Shown here: piece by piece, positions 30,132-41,137 of the stretch
Position numbering within the stretch: position 1 is the first letter of the stretch
Layout: each line of letters begins with the position of its first letter
Assembly: GCA_018806915.1 (NCBI GenBank)
Contig: JAGKQI010000102.1
Coordinates: 248,001-312,000, forward strand
Origin: Phytophthora colocasiae
Taxonomy: Eukaryota > Oomycota > Peronosporomycetes > Peronosporales > Peronosporaceae
Length of the DNA stretch: 64,000 nt
Direction: 5' to 3'
The notes under the pieces: generated by a model
Seen by the model: the letters and a program-made list of their open reading frames with translations, nothing else
What the model was told of the DNA's origin: nothing
The model's database searches: none
Made by a program: the position numbers and the translations under genes

Positions 30132-30779
30132 CTACTTGTGGCTGAGAGGAAGAAACGTATCAATCATTTCAGGGTCAATACCTCGCCGTTGCAGTTCTTG
30201 ACGGGCACACAAAAGTTCAAATCGACGACGTATCTCTGTCGTATCCAGCATGGGGTCAATTGTTTTTGAATTGGTGCCAGGAAGTGATGCCTCCACTGTC
30301 CCTCGTCTTTTAGTTGTGCTTGGAACCGATTTCTTCTCAATTTCACGCTTTTCAGCTGAGGTTGTAGATTTGGCTACCACTGGAGAAGCCTTTGGTTCCG
30401 TTTCTTGTTCAGTAGTAGCACGTTCGTGCATTTGATCTCTCTCATTATCGTCAAACAGAAGAAGCAAGAGACGATCGTAGTAACGATTTACATCAAGTGA
30501 GTTGCAGCCGCGTCCTTCCGCTTTCATCTGCACCCCGCTCTTCAAACGACAGAGTTGTGAGCGAATTGTAGCGATCGATAAGCCGTAGATCCCGTTCGTC
30601 GCCATTTCCTCGCATAGCTGTTCCACCATATCAATTTTACGCTTCGATTGGCGATACTCCTCCCCATTACGCTCCAACCAGGACATCAATACGTCCATTG
30701 GACTTCGTTCTCCTGGAGAAGCAGCGGTCATCCAATGCAGTCGTGGAGTGCGAGAAGTAGGCCGTTTCGGTCGTCTCAT
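30132..30779 (-). CDS. One-repeat member of the same family
   Basis: A single exon of 215 residues. The N-terminus RLHWMTAASPGERSPMDVL starts one copy of the repeat unit (to about residue 110), followed by an acidic/Lys-rich linker and the shared C-terminus TEIRRRFELLCARQELQRRG, ending FLPLSHK. Compared with the three-repeat protein it has lost, or never gained, two repeats. Lys/Arg-rich stretches (KRPTSRTPR) at the N-terminus could be a nuclear signal. Function unknown. It is the only intact small relative in the window, and the pseudogene directly downstream looks like a tandem duplicate of it. Confidence 0.75.
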   Translation of the reverse strand: MRRPKRPTSRTPRLHWMTAASPGERSPMDVLMSWLERNGEEYRQSKRKIDMVEQLCEEMATNGIYGLSIATIRSQLCRLKSGVQMKAEGRGCNSLDVNRYYDRLLLLLFDDNERDQMHERATTEQETEPKASPVVAKSTTSAEKREIEKKSVPSTTKRRGTVEASLPGTNSKTIDPMLDTTEIRRRFELLCARQELQRRGIDPEMIDTFLPLSHK

Positions 30780-31257
30780 GGGTCTTGGTCGTCTTGCTGC
30801 TCTGGTTCAAAAATGATTCGTTCGAAAGGTATTGCCGGGGATACTACAACTTGTAGACAACCTTTTTCGCAGATTCGCGACGTCGCCTCCCACGGTCGTC
30901 GACAATACAAACGCATGTTGCTAAATCATTCACTCACTCACCATCAAAAACGTTTTCAAAGTCATTACGTGTTGGTTCGCATGATTTAACGTTTACCGTC
31001 TTGTTTAGCGGTTGTTTAACCCCCGTTTCGAGCACCAGAATATTATATAAAAAAAAACGCGACCTACTTCGTTCTCATTACGAGGTACTACAGTAGTACT
31101 CCAGTACACATGTACAAACGATAGTGATTTTGAATTCGTTCTCGATGGCAACATGTGAAATAACGATTCTTTGAGTCATTTCGTGTCACACGAACTTCAC
31201 AAACTACATATTCCAGTAGCTCTGGGCCGGGGCGGTTAACAGGAGATCAACAACCAA
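30780..31257. other. Intergenic
   Basis: About 480 bp with no gene. It contains the promoter of the one-repeat gene at its left and the 3' region of the reductase at its right. A run of eight A occurs at 31050-31057. Confidence 0.4.
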
Positions 31258-32401
31258 TCACAGCTTGATCACAAGCTTGCCAATGTTCTTCTGCTCGTAC
31301 AAGCGGTCAATGGCATCTGGAATGCTCTCGAGTCCACGGAATTCCGTGGGGTCGATGCCAGCCTTGAGCTTCCCCTCCTTGATTAGATTTAGCAGTCTCT
31401 GCAGGTGTTCCGGAACGTGCTGGGCGTGATGGAAGAGAAGGAAACCACGCAGCGAAGCAGAACGAAGTTGCATCTTTCGGTTCTGCTGGTATCCATATTG
31501 CGGGTCGGTGCCAGCATCACCGTGATAGTGCGATACGTTGCCAAACACGATGATGCGGCCGAAAATCGCAATGTTGTCCAGCACTGCCTTAAACAGTTCT
31601 CCACCAACACTCTCGAACGCGAGATTGATGCCATCCGGATACTCCTTCTTTAGTACTTCGCTCAGGTTCTCCTTCTTGTAGTTAATAGGACGGTCGACAC
31701 CAAGTGACTTGAGGTACGCAACCTTCTCATCCGAACTGCAGGCACCAATGACATGGTTTCCAGCCAACTTCGCCAATTGCACGACGAACTGCCCCGTAGC
31801 GCCAGCAGCAGCAGACACGAAGACAGTTTCATTGGATTTCATTTCTCCAGCCTTCTCCAGAGCGAGAGAAGCCGATACTCCGCAGACAGTGAGAGGAATA
31901 ACAGACGGCGATAGCTCCGGTGTCTTGACGATCTTGGCCACTGGGACCTCCGTGTACTCAGCAAAAGCACCCAGATCTGTGTACGTAATGAAAGAAAGTC
32001 ATCCGTTAGTGTTTGTGCACGTACATGTGTAGAGAGAAAATTAATCATAGTTTACGTTGGTAGGCGACGGTCTCGCCGATCTTCACATCGGCTACACCTT
32101 CCGCAACCGACTCAACAACGCCCACTGTTTTAATAGTGACGTTAGTTATTACACTTATAATAAGCAATATAAAAACGATTGCAGTTCAACCTCCTTCGAG
32201 TCCACAGTTAATTGGGAGCGAGGTGCGGCCATAACCTCCATTCGTGATGTTGATATCCGTGGCGTTGATACCCAGGAAATGGTTCTTAACCACGACACTT
32301 CCAGCCGCAGGTTTGGGCAGTTCATTGTCTACAATGATCTTCGTGGCCTTACGAAAGTCCGTGGACCACGTGTGCACAAGAACTCGGCGGAAGGAGGTCA
32401 T
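31258..32401 (-). CDS. Zinc-free medium-chain reductase (PTGR3/ZADH2-like)
   Basis: Three exons (32191-32401, 32056-32124, 31258-31976) give 332 residues. Residues 1-120 form the GroES-like domain (LGINATDINITNGGYG, then GVVESVAEGV). The Rossmann domain carries SAAAGATGQFVVQLAK, the AxxGxxG nucleotide motif of the quinone-oxidoreductase/leukotriene-dehydrogenase branch, then GVDRPINYKKEN and RIIVFGNVSHYHG. No zinc-binding Cys cluster is present. Members reduce alkenal or enone carbonyl compounds with NADPH. The sequence is closest in pattern to prostaglandin reductase-3/ZADH2, which would fit detoxification or lipid metabolism. A close tandem paralogue with the same exon boundaries follows but is broken. 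Confidence 0.9.
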
Positions 32402-32559
32402 CGTTCACCTTGTATGTTGCGTGTCAATCGAAAAATGACAGTATCTTTGACAAAATAATGCGACGTGTGAGACCCGGGTTTGATTACGAATCAAATACGA
32501 CTGAAGTTGAGTATTGAGTCAGATGGGTTGACCCGTTACTTGACTAGCAAAACTTCAAC

Positions 32560-33697
32560 TTACAGGCGCACAATGAGTTTGCCAATGTTTTTCTGGGCAT
32601 AAAGCCTCTCGAGAGCCTTGGGGATACTTTCAAAGCCTTGGAACACTGTGGGGTCGATTCCTGCCTTTAGTTTTTCCTCTTGAACAAGCTTCACAAGACG
32701 TTGCAAGTGCTCGGGCTCGTCTTTCGGATGGTGACGACGCTGGAATCCTCGGAGAGAAGCTGAACGTAACTGCATCTTACGGTTCTGCTGGTATCCGTAC
32801 TGCGGTTCATCCCCAGCATCTCCGTCACGGAGATTCTCCGTGGTAGTGGGAACAGTTACCAAAGACGATGATGCGGCCGAAGATCGCGATGTTGTCCAGA
32901 ACCGCCTTGAACATGTCGCCGCCGACCCCTTCGAAAGCGAGGTCGATACCATTCGGGTACTCCTTTTTCAGGACAGCATTGAGATCTTCCTTCTTGTAGT
33001 TAATAGGACGATCGACACCAAGTGACTTGAGGTACGCAACCTTCTCGTCCGAGCTGCAAGCGCCGATGACGTGGTTACCGGCGAGTTTGGCGAGTTGAAC
33101 AGCGAATTGGCCAGTGGCTCCTGCAGCAGCAGACACGAACACCGTCTCGTTCGACTTCATTTCGCCAGCCTTTTCGAGAGCAAGGGAGGCGGACACAGCA
33201 CAGACAGTTAAAGGAACAAGGGCGGGGGACAGCTCTGGAGACTTGACGCAGGCACCTCGAGATATTCCGAAAAAGCACCGATGTCTGGAAGCAGAATGAC
33301 AACGAGTAAATTGCACGAAGAAACGAAAGTCGTGCATCTTGCAAGTTACTTACTCGAATAAGCGACATTGTCTCCGACGTTGATTCCGCTCACACCTTCA
33401 CCAACCTCGACGACGACGCCCGCTATAGATTCGAGCAATTAGTAGCCGAAGATACTAAGTAGCTCTGTGCGAATATCTCTACAAACCTGCTTCAAGACCG
33501 CACTTAACCGGTAGCGTTGTGCGTCCGTATCCGCCGTTTGTGATGTTCACGTCCGTAGCGTTAATACCAAGGAAGCGATTCTCTACGACAACGTTGCCGG
33601 GACCTGCAGTTGGCAGCTCCGGCTCCTCCACGATCTCAGTCGCTTTGGTGAAGTCGGTAGAGTATGTATGGACTTGAATCCGGCGGTAGGAAGGCAT
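32560..33697 (-). pseudogene. Frameshifted paralogue of the PTGR3-like reductase
   Basis: Same gene structure as its neighbour: exon 1 33487-33697 and exon 2 33354-33422 have identical lengths (211 and 69 nt). In exon 3 (32560-33284) two length changes break the frame. Near 33247 about 10 nt corresponding to the neighbour's AKI segment are missing, and near 32828 about 16 nt are inserted next to a short GGAGA repeat. Net change is +6, so both flanks share a frame while the NADPH-binding middle is shifted. All other motifs survive, so decay is recent, or the indels are assembly errors. Confidence 0.75.
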
Positions 33698-35002
33698 GAC
33701 GTATTTGTAGTCGTGTCAATTAGGAAGTGAGCTAAACACTGTGCGAACATCTGAAGAGGTCCATTTCGTTAAAGGAGTTCAATGGGGTCCCTGACGCGAA
33801 GTAAACTTTGGATCTGGTTGGCACTCCAATTTGTGTTGTGTATTCTTCTTGGATGACAAAAACTTGGAAGAGGTTTTGATTTGATGAGGCAGTCAAATGG
33901 ACTGTCGTTGAAGAACATTGATGAAAGTTTACTAACATGATCACTCAGGATTTCTGAGTGATCAGGCACACTACAAACGATTACTAGAACATCTAAGCGC
34001 GTCGCGACTTGCTCTTGCAATTGGGAACGTTGGGTGACGAAGGAGATTTTGGTACAGACGCGACTACATCAGCCTTGCCAGCTACGGAGTTTCCTCCGTC
34101 AGGGGTATCGATGGCAATGGTATCAGCTGAGCGAGCAGATCCAGAGGAGGATGTCGAGTTCGAGAACGAAGTCGCTTGGCTGCCGGGATTCACTATCTCA
34201 CCGTCAACAGGGTTGTTGCCGGGCAGTGCTGACACAGTCATGACATCCTCCACAATCTCCGGTTGAGTCGTACAACGAGTTTCCGGAGCTTTGTCGCTGA
34301 AGGAGGCAGAAAGTGGAGGACACTCGCCAGAATTGAAGTAGTTCTTGTCCGCACATTGATCCACTGCAGCCTGAAGGATGTCGACGTCCCAGCCGTTCAG
34401 GAAGTCGCCGTGGAAACTAAAGCCAGTGCGATCTCCGTTTGCAAGCACAAATGGGTGCTGATCTCCATCCCATTCGTCATCGTACTGATCAACGCTGTAG
34501 AAGGCCTCGTAGAAGATTTTGACTATTTTCTTCCATCCGTCCGGGCAGCTTCCTCCGTCGAGTTCTGTAGCGTATGCTACGTGAGACTTGTGATCCGGTG
34601 AATCTAGATCGACGCCATTCCAGCACATTGGGAAGTTCACTTGTCCCCGAAGACCGTTAGGGCATTTGAAGTTGGGAATGCCCTGTTGCTCCGGATGTGG
34701 GTTATCGTAGTCGAGGCAGACCCACGTGATGGCTTTTTCCTCAATGGAATCTCCCTTTTCACGCAACTTTGGGTTGCCAGCGAGCATCTTAAGCCCATCA
34801 GGGAATGCGAGAATCTTCTCGTCGCCCGTCGGTCGAGGCTCGTAGTAAACAATTTGGTGACTTTCCACTAAACCGTATCCGGTGCCGTTTTTGAACTTGA
34901 CGTACAATTGAGGGACCCAGTACGCACTCAGGTCGGCTCCGATGGGGCATGAAGTGCACGTTGAAGCTTTCATCGCTGGACCATCTGCGTTTTTGCTGAA
35001 GC

Positions 35003-35235
35003 TGTGACGATGATGCATCGTCATTCAAAGTTTTCACAGATGAAACCAGGATCTTTGAAACTAACGCTGATGCTGCGTTCGTTTTGCAACGGACGACAAG
35101 GACAGGAAACTCTCTCCTCCTGCAGCTTAGGTAACGACTAGCTGTGGCTTTCTTTACATATTAATCAGTCTTCAATTTTCTTTTATCAATCTCAAGTCCT
35201 CTACAAGACTCCGTTCGATTACAGAACACGTGACA
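35003..35235 (+). repeat. 5' LTR
   Basis: 233 bp, pairs with 40404-40638. It starts TG and ends CA and abuts the GAAGC target duplication. The differences from the 3' LTR lie around 35151-35190. Confidence 0.95.
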
Positions 35236-35500
35236 ATTCTCCGAAATTAGAGTGAAAACTCTGTTCGGAAAGCCGTATTTCCCGAGGCAACTACCGAGTA
35301 TACCCGGCTAAGTACGATACCGTGCACATGCAGCGACCCAAGACTCCGCGTGCTGCTGAGGAAACATCACCAAATTTGAGACCTCGTCAGCATCCACGCA
35401 CCTGCCGATTTGACGAAGGGATGGACCACGCGCGTCGTCCTCTGGGCTGCTCCCAACCTGTAAACAAATCAAGCTGGCCACCGGCAAACACCAGCGCCGG

Positions 35501-36424
35501 GTGCAACTCTCCCCTTCCTCCACCACCTCCACAGCTCCCCAACCAGCTATGCCACAGCCTGGGGTCGGGACCTCTAATGATGGTGTGATGGGTCAAGTGC
35601 TGCACCATGATGGCAAGGTGCAGCAGCAGGGCCATGCAGTTGCAACAGCAACAATTCCAAGCTTTCATGGAGACAACAGATTACATTCCAGCGCCGAGAT
35701 GTTCGAACAGCAACAATCTCGTGTTGCTCGCCAAAGCGCAAAGCCGAGCCCCCCTAAATTCCATGGACGGGCCGTGGTGAAGATTTGGAGCTGTGGCTGT
35801 TCGCCATAGAAGAGCACCTGAGCAGCTATGCCCGAGAGCCCGGGACAGCTGTGACTCACGATTCGTCGATATGGTGGTCCCTTTTCTGGGACCAGACGCG
35901 ATGTCATGGTACAGAGAGATTTAAGAACATCGTTGGAGACCAAACCTCGTACCTGGTTCCTCTCTTCAAACAATTTCAGATTACGCGTGAAGGCTTTCGC
36001 TGAAAGTGATTTCGAGTTTAAACTACTCTCGAAACTACATGATCTACAAGTTTCTCGGCAACACATACATGAGTATACCTCCAAGTTCCTTTGCTGCTTC
36101 TTCTCTCGTTAATCGTCCCTGGAATTTACGCCAGAAATGGTGAAGCGCTGGCTGTACCAATGGCAGAATTTGCGTGCAGACACGTCCAGTCACATCTCGC
36201 AAAATATTCCTTTGACTTTACTAAGAAACTTCATTGATCACGCTTCAACGTCTTCGAGGATGCCCGCAAATAGCCTTCAAAGTTTAGGCAGAATCAGATT
36301 CAGAATCAGAATCAGAAAGTTTCGGGGTCAGCTTCAACTTCAGTACCAACTTCAACTTACGACTGGTACAAATTCCGGTCCAAGTCAAATATCCGGAAAG
36401 GCAAGCCTGCCTCAGGGAAACTAG
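35501..36424 (+). pseudogene. gag remnant
   Basis: A Gln-rich stretch leads to PPKFHG and, after a frameshift near 35780, LWLFAIEEH, the usual capsid-core signature of oomycete and fungal gypsy elements. Further frames follow with shifts and stops. Around 36440-36520 a zinc-knuckle-like Cys/His pattern can be traced, also frame-broken. Confidence 0.6.
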
Positions 36425-36699
36425 TTCACCATCAAGACGACAGGTTTTGTACCCCACATGTAATCATTCATGTGGTGTGGGAAGGTCACATCGCCCCTGC
36501 CTGCCCTGATCGGCAGCAGGGCCGGGTGCTAACAAACAAAACTAGGTAACTCCAGGTGGGCTGGCGCTTACCGGAGTCTGACGCTACAGCCGCCTGCCAT
36601 ACGACTGCAAGCCGTCAAGCTTCACGGGGTCAACTCTCCAATCACCTCGCAGATCTTCAATTATAGTACTGACGAAGCGGTTAGAAGGCCGACCAACGA

Positions 36700-36850
36700 C
36701 AACATTTATGGCTACCTGGAGCAACGGGGCCATTGGAACAATGATCCTGTATCCGCTTTCATCGACAGCGGTGCTTCGTTCAACGCGGTGTCACCACGTT
36801 TCGTGGAGTCTCTGCACGTACCAGTGCAAGAGTACTCAAACCTCTACTAA
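36700..36850 (+). pseudogene. Retroviral-type aspartic protease remnant
   Basis: The segment AFIDSGASFNAVSPRF contains the DSG catalytic motif of retrotransposon proteases. The frame ends in a stop soon after, at 36848-36850, so the polyprotein is broken here. Confidence 0.65.
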
Positions 36851-37399
36851 TTCGTTTAGGAACCGGAACCACTTCGGTTATTCCGAGACGAGTAGTAGAT
36901 CTCAACTTTGCACTAGATGGATTTTCTACATATCGCTCCAAGGCATTTATATTGGATATTCCGAAACAAGGACATTTTACTTGGCATACCATGGCTAGTG
37001 GATACAAATCCTGATATTGACTGGAAGCTCAAGTCAGTCCGACCACGTAACCAACAAACACCAAGTCTTCCCTTTCGTCCGTGTGTTCCTGTTCCTCCAG
37101 CTAGAATTATTGCTGGACGGCGCCGTGGCAGTGCACAGCAACAGGACCAATCAGATGAGGACGTACGCCTTCATTTACTATATACAACATGGCCACCACT
37201 CGTCCGATGGGAACTACAAGAATTGTGCGAACACGAAATCTTAATCGACTTCTTTCGTGAAACGCGACAACGAATTTTTCTTCTTTGTAAACCCATGTGG
37301 AGGAATCACCAAAGCCGATCAAGCATGGGAAAAGCTTCAAAAACATCACCTGCCTACCCATTTACTATGCAAGTATCGCGATAAAGTTTTCGTTTCACG

Positions 37400-38720
37400 C
37401 ACCTTCCAGCTGTCCCACACTACGCGGAAAGATGGAATGGATGCCACCAGATTGAGCTCTACAGATGATGTTCCGATTCACCGGAAGACAATTCCCTATC
37501 TCTCAGCCGAACAACGCGAGAGCAATTCATGCATGGACTGCTGAAATGCTGGCGGCTAAAATGATCCAGCCCTCTAGTTCACCCTACCTGTGCTCCCACC
37601 TTTTGTGTGAAGAAAAGCAGTGGTGAATGGAGAATTGTTCACGACTTCCGTGGATTGAACACGAAAATTAGAGTTCAGCAAACCCAATACCGCGTAAAAG
37701 ATGATATTCTGCGTGCAATGGCTAAAGGACGACTCTTACTTCCGCGATGGACTTACTTTGGGGATTTTTCCAGGTAAAACTTACCGAAGAATCTATACCT
37801 TTCACAGCATTTGCAACGCCTGACGGTTTATTTGAATGCTTAGATTACTCCGATGGGCGTTTCAAGTAGTCCGTCTTCCTTCAATCGACTGGTTCCAAGC
37901 CATTTTCTCAGAGCCTAAATTTCTGCTGCCAAACTTATTTTGACGACTTATTCGTCTTCACTCCTTCCGACTCAATTGAGGAGCACCTGGTGGCTTTAGG
38001 AGAAAGGTGCTGACGCGATGTGAAGAGCAGCAGCTATTCGTCAAGATCGAGAAATGTACATTTTGCTCCACAGAAATCCTTGTCTCCGGCGACTTTGTGC
38101 AGGCAGAGACGGCGTCCGGATCGGATCCCAGCAAGATTGACGTTATCAGGAGCTTTGGCCAATACCACGGACAAAGCAAGAGCTTCCAATCGATTTCCTG
38201 GGTACATGTGTCTACGTGATGAAGAGTTCTTGCGATGGATTTGATGATTTGATCGCGCCGTTATTGACAGAAACTCACTAAAGGGAAGAATCGACGAGAT
38301 CAATCAACTTTGGAGGAAGCGCGAACAACAAGCATTTAAAGAAGAACTTAAGCGCAAATTTGTCATCCCCACCGATGCTAGCTCACCAGATTTTCTAAAC
38401 GCTTTTCACGTCAGCATGGATGCTTCTGATTTCGCGATAGGTGGATATCTCTTTTTCCAGTATGATGACTCTGGATATGAGCGTGTAATCGCATTTACTG
38501 GCCGAAAGCTTTCTCGTGCGGAACTAATTTTATCCAACGAGAGAAAAAAGAGCTGCTGGCTTGCTCTTCATGCCCCTATGAGGGACATGGAGAAGTGTAC
38601 CTCATTGATCGCCCGTTCTTCACATAAATACGGACCATCGAACAATCGAGACGATACTTCAGCAGCAAACCCTGTTCCCAGCGGTTGGCGCGGTGGCTCC
38701 AATGAAGCTTGCGCTTGACT
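37400..38720 (+). pseudogene. Reverse transcriptase and RNase H remnant
   Basis: The catalytic box YFDDLFVF is readable at about 37938-37961. Upstream, an RT palm region is broken into short frames by stops and shifts. RNase H is seen at 38416-38570 in MDASDFAIGGYLF and ERVIAFTGRKLS. No continuous frame covers the two domains. Confidence 0.8.
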
Positions 38721-39173
38721 TTCAACCTCAATTTAGAGTGCGGTAGCAGGAGCGACAAACATCGTAGCTTCGATACGTTATCGCAGAAATCCAAACTGGA
38801 ATGACGGTACCAGCAGATCAATCAGCCTCTCATCCCTGTTAAAATCCCTGACGACTCAAAATCTACTGAAGAAGAAACCGCTTTTGGCCCTGTCAACATC
38901 TTCATTGACCGATATTGCAACAGAGTGCAAGCGCTTGTACGACTCAGACAAATACTTCCCGGTCCAATTTGGCGCTTTCAAGAGTGATGTCCCTCGTCAG
39001 CACCAATTCCAGCGTTTTGACCTTTTGGATGACTTGCTTTTCTTCAAAAATTCGACCTGGAGCGCCGGCACGTCTGTGTGTACCAGCTAACACAGCCTTG
39101 CAATGCGATTCTACGAAGAACATGACACGCCAACTCCAGGGTCACCCAGGTCAAGCCAAGACACAACTACTCG

Positions 39174-40205
39174 TTGCATCAAATACTACTGGCCAAGTAT
39201 GGTGACTTCCGTCCGTTCGTACGTGAAAGCTGTGAGCTTTGCCAGCGAAATAAATATGTACGAGGAAAGCCCACTGGACATCGTCATCCGCTGGAGATTC
39301 CAGATCGTCGATGGAGCGACATCAGTATGGACTTTATGACAAAGCTTCCACGCACAGACAACGGGTTTGACGCAATTATGGTCATGGTCGATCGCCTTAC
39401 AAAACGAGCACACTTTATCCCGACAACCTCTAATGCTACCACCAAGCAGACAGCTGTACTTTTCCGCGACTTCTACCAACGACTCCATGGATTGCCGTCT
39501 TCGATCGTGTCTGACCGAGATGTAAAATTCCCTGCCAACTTGTGGAAAAGTATCATGAACCTGCAAGGTACGAGGCTTCATCTCAGTACTGCCTTTAAAC
39601 CATCAACGGACGGCCAATCCGAAGTTACCAACAAGGTGCTAGCTGAGTACATCCGGCACTTCATAAATCCTCATCAAACGGATTGGGACGAGCTGCTACC
39701 GCTCGCAGAATTTGCCTATAACTCGCGAGTTCACGAGTCAATCGGCATGTCGCCATTCGTGGCAGATTTGGGATACCAACCGCGCTCTGTATCCGACTGC
39801 GTTCTACCGAGGCCAACTACATCATCACGAGCGGCTACTACATTTCTGGAGCATCAAAGGGCCATTCTCAGTGAAGCCTGTGACGCGATTGCAGCAGCAC
39901 AAGCTAACTGGCAGCGGAACTACGACAAAAATCGACTCCATACAGTCTACCAAATCGGAGATGACGTACTATTAAACACACGGAACTTAGACCTGGATCA
40001 CCTCGGAACTGATGGTGCAAGGAAGTTTGCCGCCAGGTTTATTGGGCCTTATCGAGTTACAGCTATTACAGGTCCCGACCGATACAAGCTCGAGTTGCCA
40101 CCAGGACTTCGGCTTTTCCCGAATTTCACGTCTCAATGCTTCGGAAATACTTCAAAGATCTATCTCAAGCCGAGCCAACCGCGTTCAGCCACTGCTAACA
40201 CGTGA
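39174..40205 (+). CDS. Integrase domain of the Ty3/gypsy element (open frame)
   Basis: The 343-codon frame contains the zinc-finger remnant CELCQRNK, then the catalytic residues in SMDFMTKLP, VSDRDVKF and STDGQSEV (the D, D and E positions), and a C-terminal KFAARFIGPYRV segment typical of the GPY/F module. It is the only intact domain of the element. It has no natural start codon context and belongs to a polyprotein, so a functional protein is unlikely. Confidence 0.85.
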   Translation: MHQILLAKYGDFRPFVRESCELCQRNKYVRGKPTGHRHPLEIPDRRWSDISMDFMTKLPRTDNGFDAIMVMVDRLTKRAHFIPTTSNATTKQTAVLFRDFYQRLHGLPSSIVSDRDVKFPANLWKSIMNLQGTRLHLSTAFKPSTDGQSEVTNKVLAEYIRHFINPHQTDWDELLPLAEFAYNSRVHESIGMSPFVADLGYQPRSVSDCVLPRPTTSSRAATTFLEHQRAILSEACDAIAAAQANWQRNYDKNRLHTVYQIGDDVLLNTRNLDLDHLGTDGARKFAARFIGPYRVTAITGPDRYKLELPPGLRLFPNFTSQCFGNTSKIYLKPSQPRSATANT

Positions 40206-40259
40206 CGGTGCAGTTGGGCACCTAGTTTCAGCGATAACTAAGCACCGCAAGCGCAGAGA

Positions 40260-40330
40260 CAAACAGAATATCTCGTGCGGTGGCAAGATTCGGCAATTAA
40301 ACCATCGTGGAGCCCTCGACCACTTAACCC
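40260..40330 (+). pseudogene. Chromodomain remnant
   Basis: In the frame following the integrase stop, EYLVRWQDSAIKPSWSP matches the core of a chromodomain (YLVRW...P.W.P). Chromoviruses carry it at the integrase C-terminus to target chromatin. Here it is separated from the integrase by a stop and a shift. Confidence 0.7.
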
Positions 40331-40403
40331 AAGTGGTGGGACTTGTACGTCGTTATCTCGACACTCTACCCAAAACTCGTGCTGCCGCTCGTCTACAGAG
40401 AAC

Positions 40404-40638
40404 TGTGACGATGATGCATCGTCATTCAAAGTTTTCACAGATGAAACCAGGATCTTTGAAACTAACGCTGATGCTGCGTTCGTTTTGCAACGGACGACAA
40501 GGACAGGAAACTCTCTCCTCCTGCAGCTTAGGTAACGACTAGCTGTGGCTTTCCCTTACATATTAATCTCAGTCTTCAATTTTCTTTATCAATCTCAAGT
40601 CCTCTACAAGACTCCGTTCGATTACAGAACACGTGACA
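40404..40638 (+). repeat. 3' LTR
   Basis: 235 bp, near-identical to 35003-35235, followed by the second GAAGC. A clear polypurine tract is not visible immediately upstream. Confidence 0.95.
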
Positions 40639-41137
40639 GAAGCCGTTGCCTCCGCTGATAGCGTGCAAGTGCCCAGAGGCCTCTCCTTGATTCACAATAG
40701 GATCGACTCGATCCACGACGAGGTTGTTGAAACAGTCGAAGCGAAACATTCCTTCGGCCGAAGAGATTGTCGTTGCAAGCACCAGTAACGAGAAGAAGGC
40801 TGTCGTCTTCATGGTTCTCCAAAGTAGATGTGATGCTGAGGAGAAAGTTTCCGAATGACGTTTCCCATGAGGCATCATTAACCTGTCCTCTTGGCGTTTA
40901 TCCGTACCAAGTTTCGCCGGCCTTCAGTTACCATCGGGGTGAACCCGCCCCATACCGTTCATTCACTGTTCGTCCGAAGCAGGTGGCGAAGTGTACCGGT
41001 CTATAGGGTCAGACTTGTTCTTTGCATTTCGTGGACGAACATTGTTTACCAGCCGAGTTACCTGAACAACCGTCACTACAAATGTTTTCGATCTAAATCG
41101 GATCAGAAGCGCCACAACCGCGGTGTTGATATGTACC

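Larger units (their letters stand above)
35003..40638 (+). mobile_element. Ty3/gypsy LTR retrotransposon with chromodomain (chromovirus type)
   Basis: LTRs at 35003-35235 and 40404-40638 begin TGTGACGATG and end ACACGTGACA. A 5-bp target duplication GAAGC flanks the element (34998-35002 and 40639-40643). The interior order is gag, protease, reverse transcriptase, RNase H, integrase, chromodomain, which is Ty3/gypsy order. Most of the interior is broken by frameshifts and stops, but the integrase frame is intact. The LTRs differ by one substitution and three small indels, clustered in one 45-bp stretch. Confidence 0.95.
33993..40812 (-). pseudogene. Secreted DUF1996 protein gene split by a retrotransposon
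   Basis: The 5' part (40644-40812) begins at the ATG of MKTTAFFSLLVLATTISSAEG, a clear signal peptide, and continues FRFDCFNNLVVDRVDPIV and HLHAISGGNGF. The 3' part (33993-35002) resumes with SKNADGPAMKASTC and runs to the stop with TYHDUF1996-type features: many Cys and Trp, HKSHVAY and DGDQHPFVLANGD. The two parts total 1179 nt, exactly 393 codons, once the element and one copy of the 5-bp duplication are removed. The last 90 residues are Ser/Asn-rich. The product would be an extracellular protein of unknown function. As it stands, transcription from the native promoter would run into the retroelement. Confidence 0.9.

Noticed and set aside
35579..36120. Minus-strand ORF with MEVYSC at 35665-36084
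   Set aside because: Opposite strand of the gag remnant inside the retrotransposon; no support.
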